Shown here: piece after piece, positions 31,688 through 44,075 of the stretch | How positions within the stretch are numbered: position 1 is the first letter of the stretch | Layout: the number at the start of each line of letters is the position of its first letter | Assembly: GCF_042186555.1 (NCBI RefSeq) | Contig: NC_133334.1 | Location: 206,408,442-206,472,441 of the forward strand | Length of the DNA: 64,000 nucleotides | From: Aquarana catesbeiana | Lineage: Eukaryota > Chordata > Amphibia > Anura > Ranidae | Reading direction: 5' to 3' | Made by a program: the position numbers and the translations under genes | The notes under the pieces: generated by a model | Seen by the model: only the letters and a program-made list of their open reading frames with translations | Databases searched by the model: none | What the model was told of the DNA's origin: nothing

Positions 31688-32832
31688 CTGTTAAATTACT
31701 ATATGCACTCATTCTACAAATAAACATTAACAAACATGACAAATGTTTCCCAAAGCACAGCCCAGTTCTTGGTTAAGTTTGCCTCAGACTTCAGAATAAG
31801 CAATTATATGAGCGTTAAGTCACTGCAGAGTCTTTTCAGCTGTGCATAAATTGTACCTTGAGCTATTGAGACCAGTAGACAACATGTTTTTTTTTTCAAA
31901 AGGCTGTAAATAGATTTGGAAAAAGTGAAAATGAGCAATTAAAAAGCTTTAGCATTACTCAGTTATACACCCCTTATATTGCTGCCTCCTTTCTTCTGCA
32001 CACGTATGACTCTTTTTTCTATCTGCACCTGTGGCAACTCCTACACCTTCATCCAATGTTCCCACCCACAGAAAATAAACCTAGAACCTTCTTCATTTTT
32101 AAACCTACTTTCCTTCTTTCTCTGGAAGAGTCCTTTGCGGTTACTTGGGAAGTTTGAGTTAACATTATAAAGAAAATGTATCTTGCGTGACATTAAAGCA
32201 CACCACAGATTTAAAAACCAGATATGTGCAAAAGAATATACATTTAGCAAAAAGGGTAGAAAGTCAAAAAGCAATATACTGCAAGATAGTTATAATTTAG
32301 TAATATTGTTGCTGTGGCGGTTTAATTCTATTTCTACTCACATAATGCTTGACATTTGATTGTATCGCTTCATGCACACAGCCTTGCAGGGGCCATACAG
32401 CATGTGTAGCCTGCGTAAATACTCTCTTTGGACCCTAAGCCACCCATTGAGATGAATTAGAAGATGTGGCTGTATGCAACTGTGCTCCAGGGATTGCATA
32501 AAGCACCTGCACCCGCACAGACATATGCTCTGGAGGCCACCATCTTTGAGTATCTTGCATGTGGGCAGATGTACATCAGGTCTCTGCCTGGTTTTTAGGA
32601 CCTGGCAGAGACCTACAGCACATCTGCACACGTACAGTGCATTTCCACACATGTGCGCACATGCAATTTGTGCAATTTGTGGGGCTTTGCAGCTTGTTTG
32701 AGCATGTCTGGAAATTCCCCACGCATGCACAGATGTGCCAGATCCTAAAGGCCTAAAGTACATGCACATGCACAAAATTAAGCACTCTGCAGTAAATTGT
32801 GGGGGGTCTCAGGAGGCATCAGGGAATTTCCC
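31688..32832. other. Right flank of the nested block, no gene
   Basis: AT-rich to about 32340. From 32345 to 32800 the base composition changes, and an inverted pair occurs around 'aggtctctgcctgg...cctggcagagacct' near 32578-32612, perhaps a small MITE. No supported coding region. Confidence 0.4.
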
Positions 32833-33218
32833 TAATGCGGCGTACACACGAGCAGACTTCTTGTCGGACTGAACCCCGAAGGACTTTTCAACGGAGTTCC
32901 AAAGAAACGGACTTGCCTACATAGGATCACACCAAAGTCCGATCGTTTCGAAAGTGATGATGTACGACCTGACTAGAATAAGGAAGTTCATAGCCAGTAG
33001 CCAATAGCTGCCCTTGCGTCGTTTTTGGTCCATCGGACTAGCATACAGACGAACTGATTTTTCGATAAGAAAGATTTGAAACTTGTTCTATTTCTAAGGT
33101 CCGTCGGATTTTTAGACAGAAAAGGTCCGATGAAGCCCACACATGATCGAATTGTCCGACGGATTCATTCCGTCGGACCTTTGATGCCGAAAAGTCCGGT
33201 CGTGTGTACGCGGCATTA
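32833..33218. mobile_element. MITE with TAATGCGGCGTACACACGA ends
   Basis: The left end TAATGCGGCGTACACACG is inverted at the right (CGTGTGTACGCGGCATTA). The interior is full of 'gtccgacgga' palindromic phrases. Relatives lie at 59151-59585 and 60097-60544. No protein. Confidence 0.75.
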
Positions 33219-33600
33219 GGGGTAGAAAAGTATTCTAAATCTGAATAACAAAATTCTGGCATAGGCTTCAAAGCAGTTAAAAAAAGGTGGAAAAGATTTT
33301 TGTTCAAAAGGGAAAAACATCCAATTATTTAAGAGGGGGGTGGGGTAAGTAAAGCTAAAGTTCACCTTCAAACAGTAAACACTGTTAGAAACAAAAAATG
33401 CATTGACAGCCGAATTCCTTGCACGCCCTGAATGCCTTGCTAATCCTTGTAATAATTATTTTTCTTTTGTTTAATTTACTCCCTTTCAAAATATGTGAAA
33501 GGGTGCAGGTACATATCTTGACTGTTAAACAATCTCTCTTTATTTTCAGCTTTTGTTTTAGTTCGATTCAGTGGGAAGGAGGTCCCTGGGATGGGCCATG
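33219..33600 (+). other. Apparently single-copy sequence upstream of a TATA box
   Basis: I see no transposon signature here, which is unusual for this window. It could be the upstream part of the candidate promoter that follows. Confidence 0.3.
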
Positions 33601-33700
33601 ACTATATAAAAAAAAAACTAAGGAAGTAGTGAACAACTGATGAAGCAGACAAACAACTCGTACAACTAGTACTCGCACTCGTACAGCAAAATGTAAGTAG
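33601..33700 (+). promoter_or_regulatory. Candidate host promoter and non-coding first exon
   Basis: 'ctatataaaaaa' at 33601-33612 is a strong TATA box. About 25-30 bases on, a 60-base leader without repeats leads to 'caaaat|GTAAGTAG' with a near-consensus splice donor at 33693. It could be exon 1 of the gene whose next exon is at 52077. Both are predictions by motif only. Confidence 0.3.
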
Positions 33701-33793
33701 CAAAGATGATTATTCTTTACAGACATAACTGTTCACCAAATCAGAGGAGACAGGAATAATCCAATAGACAGACAGCATCTACTCTGTTATTCA

Positions 33794-34113
33794 AAAAAGA
33801 GGGGAAAGGGGATTGGGACTTTGATTGAAGCACGTAGGTATAAAGAATTCAGTTTATTATATAAATTAACATACAAACGCATAATCATGAGTAAGTGTAT
33901 ATCCAATACAATTATAATAACTGGTACAATTCATAAAAATGTAAATCTATACATACAATATAGACAGGTTGCCACATGATTATAAACGATTAATATCAAA
34001 ACTTATACATGCTGACAGATGTATGTCTTTTTGACATATAGATCGGGATTGAGGCAATTGACCTTACCAGGTCACCGCCTCATATAAAGTCCCAACTGTT
34101 TTCCTTTTTGTTC
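33794..34113. mobile_element. 320-bp insertion flanked by a 16-bp direct repeat
   Basis: TCTACTCTGTTATTCA occurs exactly at 33778-33793 and 34114-34129. The segment between has imperfect inverted ends (aaaaaagaggggaaa...gggactttgat versus ataaagtcccaactgttttcctttttgt) and an AT-rich core. A duplication this long suits target-primed insertion more than a cut-and-paste element, yet no poly-A tail is seen. Confidence 0.55.
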
Positions 34114-34129
34114 TCTACTCTGTTATTCA

Positions 34130-34402
34130 CATATAGTTAATAGTATCTCTGTTTTCAACTTTGACCTCTACTACTTCATACAAAACACAAACATGAAAGT
34201 GAAAGCATTTATTAATTGAAATGATTGACAATGGGTGAATTAGAATCAGTATGTACTATTAATAACATGCTAATCTTCATAGAGAAAAAGACAGTCCGAG
34301 AAAAAAATTACAGCATATAGTATAGTATAATAATGAATAAGCGCAACGTTGCTGTGTGAAGCTCGTCTACCTGTACCTGTTTGCCTGTCCTGTGGTGATA
34401 TT
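34130..34402. other. Unassigned AT-rich sequence
   Basis: No open frame or repeat end of note. Confidence 0.4.
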
Positions 34403-34410
34403 CATGTTAC

Positions 34411-36204
34411 CAGAGCTGTCTTAATGAGTGGGCACACCTGGGCACTGCCCAGGGGCCGGCCCCAGCTACATGGGGGGCACCTGGACTTTCCCCAAAGCAG
34501 CTGATCCTTGAGCCCACGCTGCCCTGAAATTGGGGGCCCCATGATGGCACTGAGAGTGATGGATACACAGGGGAGGCAGGCTGGCAGCAGTGCGCTGTGC
34601 TGTGCAGAGCGATACCTATTATTTCACAGCCAGCAGGGAGGGGCAGGGTTGAAGTGCCAGTGATGCTCTGACCCTGCCCCATGCAGCTTGAATTCTTAGG
34701 ACTCAGAGGCCACGGGGTAGGAGCTGGAGTGGGAGCTTCTGAGTCAGCAGCACTGAGAGCCGCCCTGCGGAAGTAGCATTGTGGATGGTGTCATGGTGAG
34801 CCCAGCTGTCCAGCACTGTTTGCACCGAAGGGCTTGGAATGCCCAGGGGGATGCTCCCTCCTCTGCCCCTCCTTCTGCCTGCTTGATTGGTATAAGTATA
34901 ATAATATATGATATAAGTATAGAGTCCAGTCCTGGAGGTGGGCACATAGCCAAAAGTTTACATGCACTGTATGTCCATTGGAAAAGGGGGTACTAAATGG
35001 ATGGAATAATGGTGCTGGGGGATATCAAGGTTGTATGGGGAAAAACAATGCTGAGGGGAGATCTGGGGTGTATAGGGGTAGCAATGCTTGGGGTAGCTTG
35101 GGTGGCTATAGTGCTAGAGGTATCAGGGATGTAGAGAGCCACAGTGTAGGGGGTATCAGGGATGTAGTGGGGTCACAATACAAGGGATATGTTATGGTAT
35201 ATGGTAACAGTGCTGGGGGGAATATCTAGGGTGTAGAGAGGTCAGAGTGCTGGGGGGATATCTGGGGTGTAGAGGGGTCAGAGTGCTGGGGGGATATCTG
35301 GGGTGTATGGGGATCAGAATGCTGGTTGGATATCTGGGGTGTAGAGGGATCAGAGTGCTGGGGCGATATCTGGGGTGTAGAAGGGCCCGAGTGCTAGGGG
35401 ATATCTGGGGTATAGAGGGATCAGAGTGCTGGGGGGATATCTGGGGGATAGAGGGATCAGAGTGCTGGGGGGATATCTGGGGTGTAGAGGGATCAGAGTG
35501 CTGGGGGGATATCTGGGGTGTATGGGGATCAGAATGCTGGTTGGATATCTGGGGTGTAGAGGGATCAGAGTGCTGGGGCGATATCTGGGGTGTAGAAGGG
35601 CCCGAGTGCTAGGGGATATCTGGGGTATAGAGGGATCAGAGTGCTGGGGGGATATCTGGGGTATAGAGGGATCAGAGTGCTGGGGGGATATCTGGGGTGT
35701 AGAGGGATCAGAGTGCTGGGGGGATATCTGGGGTGTAGAGGGGTCAGAATGCTGGGGGGATATCTGGGGTGTAGAGGGGTTAGAGTGCTGGGGGGGATAT
35801 CTGTGGTGTAGAGGGGTCCGAGTGCTAGGGGGGATATCTGGGGTGATATCTGTGGTGTAGAGGGGTCAGAGTGCTGGGGGATATCTGGGATGTAGAGGGG
35901 TCAGAGTGCTGGGGGGGGGTATCTAGGGTGTAGAGGGGCCATAGTGCTGGGGAGGCATCAATCTAGCAGATATATTATATGCACAGGACAGCTTTGTTAC
36001 TTTATGTATGTAGTATTTTCCCACTGTTTCTTTGCTGTACAGAATAATTGTTCATGTAGTTAATGTGGAGCTCCACTCAAAAGGGGAAGCTCCGCTTGTC
36101 TGCCTCCTACCTACTTGATGTCTGTATACCTGCACTGTGTCCATTGTAGGGGCCTCAGAGCATTACTTTGCCCAGGGGCCCATGATGCTATTAAGACGGC
36201 CCTG
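34411..36204. mobile_element. Non-autonomous hAT element with a large minisatellite
   Basis: Exact 8-bp duplication CATGTTAC (34403-34410 and 36205-36212). Ends CAGAGCTGTCTTAAT and ATTAAGACGGCCCTG are inverted, and 'actgcccaggggcc' / 'gcccaggggcccat' extend the inverted termini. About 40% of the element is tandem repeat. There is no transposase. Confidence 0.85.
35222..35950 (+). repeat. About 39-bp minisatellite with higher-order structure
   Basis: Roughly 19 units of 'gatatctggggtgtagagg' + 'gatcagagtgctgggggg'. A multi-unit block starting at the variant 'gtatggggatcagaatgctgg' (about 35305) recurs about 215 bp later (35520), so groups of units were duplicated together. The long forward open frames are repeat artefacts. 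Confidence 0.9.
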
Positions 36205-36212
36205 CATGTTAC

Positions 36213-36851
36213 AGAGTTTACAATAAAGAGATTCATCACTACCTCGGTGTGCAGCCATCCATTCTTTTTATCCAAATTGCATGGCCAGTGAGCCGAGGCT
36301 AGCACCCCTGGGAGGAGTCCATTCCCCAGCCTACCTGGTTCCATTACTCACCTGGAGCAGCATTTTCTTTTCCTATTGCTAGTATAGAAGTGCCACTGGA
36401 CTTGAAAGTGACATCAGGACGACTAATTAATAATAAACACCTTGGAGGCTTTATATCTTGCTCTAGTTCTTGTGATCCTATTCAGCCCTGAATAAGGGGG
36501 ACCTTGGCAACCATTGATATGCGCTAGTTTCAGTTGGCAATTACATAAAGACTTATTCTGGACTTTTAGGTGGAGTAGCACTTCCATGATTTATTCTGTG
36601 TTTATGTTTCCCTAGGGACCATTCACAAAAGTCTTAGGAAGAATAGAGCTGCCAGTCTACTACAACTTCAACTTCATTCATTTTAAATAGGCGTGGTTTT
36701 ACAGGAGACGTATCGTTAATCTAATGTAATTATATGTAATTTAATGAAACATACTATATGTAAGAGCGCTGTAGTCGTGAGACTAAAGAAATTCAAAAGT
36801 AAACAAAAATAACAGTAAACATGTAAACACTAATCCCAAGGTTTTAAGTAG
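36213..36851. other. Unassigned sequence
   Basis: No gene, repeat end or inverted repeat recognised; mixed composition. Confidence 0.4.
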
Positions 36852-36855
36852 CTAA

Positions 36856-38309
36856 CCACTTGCCTACTGGGCACTTAAACCCCCCTCCTGCCAGACCAAT
36901 TTTCAGCTGTCAGTGCTCTCACTTTGAATGACAATTATCCAGTCATGTAATACTGTACTAAAATTTATTTTTTTGTCCTTTGTTTCATACAAATAGAGCT
37001 TTCTTTTGGCGGTATTTGTTCACCTCTGGTTTTTTTATTTTTTGCGCTATAAATGAAAAAAGACAGAAAATTGTATTTATTTTAAATAATATTATTTATT
37101 ATTAATTTTTCTTCATAAATTTTGGCCACAATTTATACTGCTACGTATCTTTGGTAAAAAGAACCTAAATTAGTGGATATTATTTGGTGTGTGAAAGTTA
37201 GAGAGTCTACAAGCTGTGGTGCAAATCATAAAAAATTAATCACACCTGATGTACTGACAGCCTATCTCATTTCTTGCGACCCGAACAAGCCAGGAAAGTA
37301 CAAATACCCCCCAAATGACCCCTTTTTTTGAAAGTAGACATTCCAAGGTATTTAGTAAGATGCATGGTGAGGTTTTTGATGTTGTCATTTTTCCCACAAT
37401 TCTTTGCAAAATGAAGATTTTTTTTTCACAAAATTGTCATTGTAATAGGTTATTTCTCTCACATGGCATGTGTATACCACATATGACACCCCAAAATACA
37501 TTCTCCTACTCCTTCTAAGTTTGGCGATACCACATGTGTGGGACTTTTTCACAGCCTGGCCACATAGAGAGGCCCAACATGCAGGGAGCACCATCACATG
37601 TTCTAGGAGCATAAATTACACATCTAACTTGTTAACTACCTATTACACTTTTGAAGGCCCTGGAGCACCAGGACAATGACACGTGACACTGATGTGGCAC
37701 TGATGACAGATGGCACTAATACGTGGCACTGATGGCACGTGACACTGATGTGACACTGATGACAGATGGCACTAATACATGGCACTGATGAGACGTGACA
37801 CTGATAACAGATGGCACTTGACACTGACAGATGGCGCTGATGACAGATGGCACTGACAGGTGGCACTGGGGACAGATGGCACTGATAGGTGGCACTGGGG
37901 ACAGGTGGCACTGGGGACAGATGGCATTGGGGACAGATGGCACTGATAGGTACTGTGGGCACTGTGTTTTATTTAGAGTTCACTCACGCTGCAGCACAGA
38001 AACTCTTAATCCTCACACGCGGTCTCTGTGTGAGGAGGGAGAGACGGCAATGAGAGATAATCTCATATGTTTACATTTGAGATCATCTCACATTGGACAT
38101 GCCGATCGAGTGCTAAATGGCCGCTGTGATTGGCCATTTATCATGATCTGTGATTGGCCGTGTCCAAGGGACACGGCCAACACAGATTTTCCCCGATGCG
38201 CGCCCGGCGTGCGGGGAACAAGTAAACAGGAGGACGTCCAGGGACGCCCTGCCGGCAATTAAGCGCTGCGATGTAGCTGTCTTTCGGCTATAGTGCGGGC
38301 GCCGAGTGG
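36856..38309. mobile_element. TTAA element C (piggyBac-type, non-autonomous)
   Basis: The right edge has TTAA (38310-38313); the left has CTAA (36852-36855), one base off. Ends CCACTTG and CGAGTGG are inverted. The left part repeats the family sub-terminal sequence ('gaatgacaattatccagtcatg', 'caaatagagctttcttttgg', 'tttttgcgctataaa') and one inverse copy of the piggyBac 3' module (37260-37600). A minisatellite follows at 37680-37950. Confidence 0.7.
37680..37950 (+). repeat. Minisatellite based on GACAGATGGCACTGAT
   Basis: About 15 irregular units with the core 'tggcactgat', the same core as in the minisatellite of TTAA element B at 18145-18665, although the two elements are separate insertions. 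Confidence 0.8.
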
Positions 38310-38313
38310 TTAA

Positions 38314-38893
38314 GGTGACATTACCTATGCGAACAATTATCCTGCATAGTACAGAAATAGTGGGAGAACACAACATATAAAAACATTAGGTGATGAAGTT
38401 GTCCCATACAATATATTACGTGTTTACGCACCTAAACACGTTTATTTTAAGCTTCTATACGCTTATGTGCCTTTTTGCTCCAATGTGCAAATATACACAA
38501 GGTCTTTAGAAAACATTTTACTCAGGATATTTTTGTCAATAAGATCTTGAGTATGAACATTAGTACATTTTTACGTCCCTGTGCAACAGACCTATATACA
38601 TTTATACAAATGATTTTAAAAAATGATAAAAAATAAGTATATGTAAAAAAATTAAACAATTAAGCATGATTAATAAAAACATAGTACCACTATCATTAAA
38701 AAAAAAAGAGGAAATGATTTCATGCATTAAAAGACATACAAAAAATCATGGAGTCTATAGCTGAGAAACATTAAAAGTCAGTTATGAATATTATGTATTA
38801 AGATGAATGTGCATAAGTGAACAATAAATAAACAAATGCCTAAATAAATGTCCTAATGGGAACTGTATGGAAAACGCATTATAATATATCAGA
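38314..38893. other. AT-rich spacer
   Basis: More than 70% A+T, with poly-A runs. No gene. Confidence 0.5.
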
Positions 38894-38894
38894 T

Positions 38895-39535
38895 AAAACC
38901 AAAGAAAATTCCCAGCTCAACTTACCGACCAGCCTGCAACTAACCAAATTATCCCGTCTAACAGTTTGCGTTAAAAACAGGGGTTTAGTTCGCACACATT
39001 TGCAAATTCATGTGTAAGCTGCGCAGCCACTTCACGGCACCCCAGTATTATATGCAGTCCTAACTCTATTTGAGAGCCTCCACAGTGGAAGCACATGCAT
39101 TATAATGGATAGATAGAGGGCATGTGAGCCTGGAGGGAGCCCATCCCTCCTTAAAGGTACAGGGGTGCACTGGACACCCAGCATATAACACAATGGCAGC
39201 AAAGGTGTCCAGTACATCCCCTCACCAGTATTCCAACAGTACAAACAAATGGCCACTGCCCCCCCCCCATAACTGGCCTTTGCAGCAAGGAGCACATGAA
39301 AAGGCGATGCATGTCAAACAAAACCAAGGAAAATTCCCAGCTCAACTTACTAACCAACCTGCAACCAACCAAATTATCCTGTCTGACAGTATGCATTGAA
39401 AATATTTGCAAATACATGCATAAGCTGCAGACCCACTTCACGGCAACCAGGTATTATCTGCAATCCTAACTATTTGAGAGCCTCCATAGTGGAAGCACAT
39501 GCATTATTATGGATAGATAGAGGGCAGGTGAGTAT
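38895..39535 (+). repeat. Tandem duplication, two diverged copies about 423 bp apart
   Basis: 'gaaaattcccagctcaactta' to 'ggatagatagagggca' (38900-39121) recurs at 39329-39532 with about 10% difference and small indels. It contains no gene. Confidence 0.75.
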
Positions 39536-39540
39536 ACTAT

Positions 39541-40523
39541 AGTATACTCTTAGTGCACTATACATTTGTTCGCTGCCAGGTCCCTATGTAGTATGGACCT
39601 GACAGCGGTGGGTTCACATACAATCCGATGGCTGCAGCCACTGGGATTGTGTGTAAAACTGACAAGCTCCTTCCTGTCAGGTGGAAGCATTCAGGTAGCT
39701 GCCCTACCACCCAATTGCTTCCACACACCCCCAGTAACAGCCGCTCTCCTTCCCTTTTTGTTGGTGACCCAGAAAGCGACATGTATGACATATACGTCCT
39801 TTCCGGGTCACCCTGTAACTTTCCCCAGCCAGCATAGCCAGGAAGGAATGTATTGCAATGCGATCTGCATTGTAATACATTCAGTGAAGCCCAGAGGAGA
39901 CATGCGGGGTCTAAAAGACTGTCTCATTAAAAGAGAACCTGTCACCAAAAAATCATCACATAGAGGACTTTTTTTTTTTTATTGTAAAATAAACTTACAA
40001 TTAAGCACATTAAATCCCCCCAAAACATTTTAAGGTCCCCCCCACCCCCACATATACGCACGTAGGAACGTAAACGTTCACGTCGATTGCAATACACATG
40101 TTACATATCGCCACGCATGGCCGAGTGACAGAAATAATTCTAGCACAAGACCTCATTCGTAACACTAAACTGATGAACTATAGGGTGCTTTTGCAGCATT
40201 GCCTCTAGAAAATATAGGGTACTGAAGTTTGTCGTCATTTCACTGGCCCACACAAATTTAAGGTTTGCCATGTTGGGTATCTATCTACTTGGTACAACCT
40301 CCTCTTTTATATTTTACCAAAGATGTGGTTAATTTATTGTGTTTGTTTTCTCTAAAATTCACTTAGTTTATTTTTTGCGGTAATATTGTGTGACATAAAA
40401 AATTGGAACTACCACTATTTTATTCTATAGGGTGTCTGCTTTCAGAAAGTATATAATATTTGGGGGATTTGTGTAATCTTCAGGCCTAAAATGATTTTTT
40501 AAACATATTTTTTTTAACATTTT
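39541..40523. other. Probable old repeat, no gene
   Basis: Contains 'taaaagagaacctgtcaccaa' and a poly-T tract, phrases typical of dispersed repeats, and an unclassified AT-rich right half. The open frame at 39566-40033 has no family signature. Confidence 0.35.
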
Positions 40524-40527
40524 TTAA

Positions 40528-41492
40528 CCTCTTCCCATCCCGCATAGTCAAATAACAGCCGCAAGGTGGCTCTCTCATCCTGGGCAGCCGTCATATGATG
40601 TCCTCGTCTTCCAGGAAGCTAGGGGAAGCCTCGCGGGTGCCTGGCGGCCGATGCGCGTGCCTGGCGGCCGATGCACGTGCCTGGAGACGCGATGTCTGCC
40701 AGGCAGACGCGATTGCCGGTCACAGAGCAGGGATGTGGATGTGTGTGTGTAAACACACACACATCCACGTCCTGTCTGGGGAGAGGAAACCGATTGTGTT
40801 TTCCCAGTGTTCCATGTGTTCCCAGTACAGAGGAACACCAATCAGTCACCTCCCCCAGTCAGTCCTCTCCCCCCACAGTTAAAATCACTCCCTAGGTAAC
40901 ACATTTAACCCCTTGATCGCCCCCTAGTGTTAACCCCTTCCCTGCCAGTGACATTTATACAGTAATCAGTGCATTTTTATAGCACTGTTCGCTGTATAAA
41001 TGTGAATGGTCCCAAAATAGTGTCAAAACTGTCCGATCTGTCCACCACAATATTGCAGTAAAAAATAAATAAATAAATAAAAATGCCATAAATCTATCCC
41101 CTATTTTGTAGGTGCTATAACTTTTGTGCAAACCAATCAATATATACTTATTGTGATTTTTTTTTTTTTTACCAAAAATATGAAGAAGAATACATATCGC
41201 CCTAAACTGGGGAAGAAATATGTTTTTTTTTTTTTTTTTTAATTGGGATATTTATTATAGCAAAAAGTAAAAAATATTGTGTTTTTTATCAAAATTGTCA
41301 GTCTTTCTTTATGTATCGCGCAGAGGTGATCAAATTCTCCCAAAAGAAAGCTCTATTTGTGGGAAAAAATGCTCAAAATGTCATGGTTACAGTGTTGTTT
41401 GACCGCACAATTGTAATTCAAAGCGTGACAGCGCTGAAAGCTGAAAATTGGCCTGGGCAGGAAGAGGGTGAAAATGCTTTGTATTGAAGTGG
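40528..41492. mobile_element. TTAA element D (piggyBac-type MITE)
   Basis: TTAA at 40524-40527 and 41493-41496. It starts 'cctcttcccatcccgc' and ends 'tgtattgaagtgg'. Its right half ('ataacttttgtgcaaaccaatc', 'aagaaagctctatttgtggg', 'gaccgcacaattgtaattcaa') is the family sub-terminal block in the same orientation as in the large piggyBac. The left half has the palindromic 'tgtgtgtgtaaacacacacaca'. Closely related to E (43189-44071) and, inverted, F (48038-48927). Confidence 0.8.
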
Positions 41493-41719
41493 TTAAACAA
41501 GTGTGCAAAAAATGCAAAAACGGCTCTGGCAGCAAAAAGGTTAAATGACAAAATCTCACTGGAAGCTTACTTGGAGTGCGATAGTGAGGACATATTAGTG
41601 AAAATGGAAAAAGAGTTTCCATTTCCAGCAAATGATCTTTGACTATGTGTAACAAGTTTGCATGTAAATCATTTACTGTAGGTTTGTGGCATTGAACCAT
41701 CCCTAAGATAGGGCTGAAT

Positions 41720-42450
41720 AGCATGGGTGTCACCAAAACTTTTTTCAGAGGGGGCATCATTTTAGGGTCACCCATGCTCCGCCACTTTTCGACAATGTCA
41801 TGAAGGGGCTTAGTCATTACCATATACCATATAGATACCCCTTTCGTGTAGGCCAGGCCAGGGCAGGTCCCCCATAGAATAGATCCCCCTTTACTTAGTC
41901 TTCTTACTCTTTTCTTTTTTTCACCTGTATATAGAATAGAATCCCCAGGTTTTCCTGCAGCTCCACACTCCACACTCTCCAGCCTTTCCCCCTGCAAATA
42001 ATACATTATATATATATATTTTCCACTCCATGAGTCCTCTTTGCTTCCTCCTTGGCTCAGGCTGCCTGTTCTCCGGTTCCATCTCCCACGCTGGGCGGCT
42101 GCTGCACAGCACAGTCCCCCCCCCCCCCAGACAGTCCCACAGATCACACCGCACGCAGGCAGGGCTCCACCACCACTTCACTAGAGTGGCCGGCGCCACA
42201 ACGGCTGGATCTATATCTCCCTCTACACAGGCCCGGGCCATCCAATTGGGGGTGAGGGAGGGAGGGACTCAGTATGTCAGAGAGCAGCAGACTCAGAAAA
42301 AAGTCTGTGGCGGTCACAGCGGACCCTGCAAGGACTGCTCAGGAACACCATTGTCCGTGTGTGGACACCTTGTCGATCCCTGATTCCGGGGGGGGGGGGG
42401 GGGGGGCACTTGACCACCTCGCCCCCCCCCCCTTGCGGATGCCCATGCTG
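41720..42450. mobile_element. Possible hAT-like element with AGCATGGG ends
   Basis: AGCATGGGTGTC at the left and GATGCCCATGCT at the right are imperfect inverted repeats, and GAAT flanks both. The interior is C/G-homopolymer-rich. An 8-bp duplication is not evident. The minus-strand frame at 41353-42147 is not recognisable. Confidence 0.4.
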
Positions 42451-43188
42451 AATTTTACTCAGGGCCAGCTGACTTTTAATATTGTGGGCCCTATAATAGG
42501 CAAATTTGTGTTTTCTAGAGAGTGGGTCTTGTAGGATAAATGCCCCAATGCTTCAAGAAAGAACTTTTCCATTTTCTTAAATCTATTGTAAAGTTGAATA
42601 ATGAAATAGGTCAGGTTGGAATTAACTTGATGTTCCTGCTAAGTTTATACAATAGTTGGACATTTTCATTCTTAAAAGGTACTTAGACCTCAAAATCACT
42701 CCTAGAGATTTGCACATCCTCAAACATTGTGTTTTTTTAGAGGATGATCTGACCAAAGATTGGGACGAATTAGCTGAGTTTTGTACCAACAAATGGATTA
42801 AACTCATTATTCAACATTGGGAAAGGAAACTCATTTCTTATCTTAGCAATGTTTCCTATTTGATTGCTGCACTTTGAAAGAATAGAACTACTAAATATGA
42901 GGATTATATCAAAGGAAAGTTAGGAAAATATAAATGAGATGTGGAGAACTACTGACATAATCCGGTCTTTACATGGAGTGACAATTACAAATTCAAAATG
43001 ATGGGTCCATTACATAAGAGTTCTCCTAAACAATATCCACCTCCTCTTATGAGCTTGAACCCTAAGCATAACTTCAGTATAGGCAATATGACAAAATGTA
43101 AGCTATAACCATTGTCAGGTTGTGGACAGTTAGCATATCCATCATTTTCATGTTCATTCCCAGACCTGCAAAGAAGATCCCAAGATCT
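42451..43188. other. Unassigned sequence
   Basis: Nothing convincing. The forward frame 42656-42877 (DIFILKRYLDLKITPRD) has no family I can name, and no splice sites frame it well. Confidence 0.35.
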
Positions 43189-44071
43189 TATGACGTCCGC
43201 AGGAGGGATCTCCCGTCCTGGGCGGGCGTCATATGACATCCTGGGCTTTCCGGCCGTCTAGGGGGCGCGTGCCGGGCAACCGCGATTGCCGGTAACAGAG
43301 CCAGGACGTGGATCTGTGTGTGTAAACACGTCCTGTCAGGGGAGAGGAGACCAATCGTGTGTTCCCAGTACAGAGGAACACTGATCGGTCTCCTCCCTTT
43401 GTGAGTCCCCTCCCCCTACAGTTAGAATCACTCCCTAGGTAACACATTTAACCCCTTGATCGCCCCCTAGTGTTAACCCCTTCCCTACCAGTGACATTTA
43501 TACAGTAATCAGTGCATATTTATAGCACTGATCGCTGTATAAATGTGAATGGTCCCAAAATAGTGTCAGATGTGTCCGCCGCAATGTCACAGTCACGATA
43601 AAAAAATCGCAGATTGCCGCCATTACTAGTAAAAAAAAATAATAAAAATGCCATAAATCTATCCCCTATTTTGTAGACGCTATAACTTTTGCTCAAACCA
43701 ATCAATATATGTTTATTGCGATTTTTTTTTTTTTTTTACCAAAAATATGTAGAAGAATGCATATCGGCCTAAACTGAGGAAAAAAGTATTTCTTTTTTTT
43801 TAAATTGGGATATTTATTATAGCAAAAAGTTAAAAATTTGTTGTTTTTTTTTTCAAACTTGTCACTCTTCTTTTGTTTATAGCACAAAAAATAAAAAAAA
43901 ACACAGAGGTGATCAAATACCACCAAAAGAATGCTCTATTTGTGGGGAAAAAATTTTAAAAATTTCATTTGGGTACAGTGTTGCATGACCGCGCAATTGT
44001 TATTCAAAATGCGACAGCGCTGAAAATTGGCCTGGGCAGGAAGAGGGTGAAAATGCCCTGTATTGAAGTGG
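43189..44071. mobile_element. TTAA element E (piggyBac-type MITE), left end truncated
   Basis: The right end 'tgtattgaagtgg' plus TTAA (44072-44075) is intact. The left side aligns with element D from about 40 bases into it and lacks the terminal CC(A/T)CTTC and TTAA. It has the same internal plan as D. Confidence 0.7.
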
Positions 44072-44075
44072 TTAA

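Noticed and set aside
35247..35860. Forward open frames with GYLGCRGIRVLG repeats
   Set aside because: Period matches the 39-bp minisatellite; not a leucine-rich-repeat protein.
39566..40033. 155-residue forward open frame
   Set aside because: No family resemblance and ends in a poly-T/A stretch; treated as chance.
41353..42147. 264-residue minus-strand open frame
   Set aside because: It crosses the end of a TTAA element and a hAT-like element; no recognisable domain and no splice logic.
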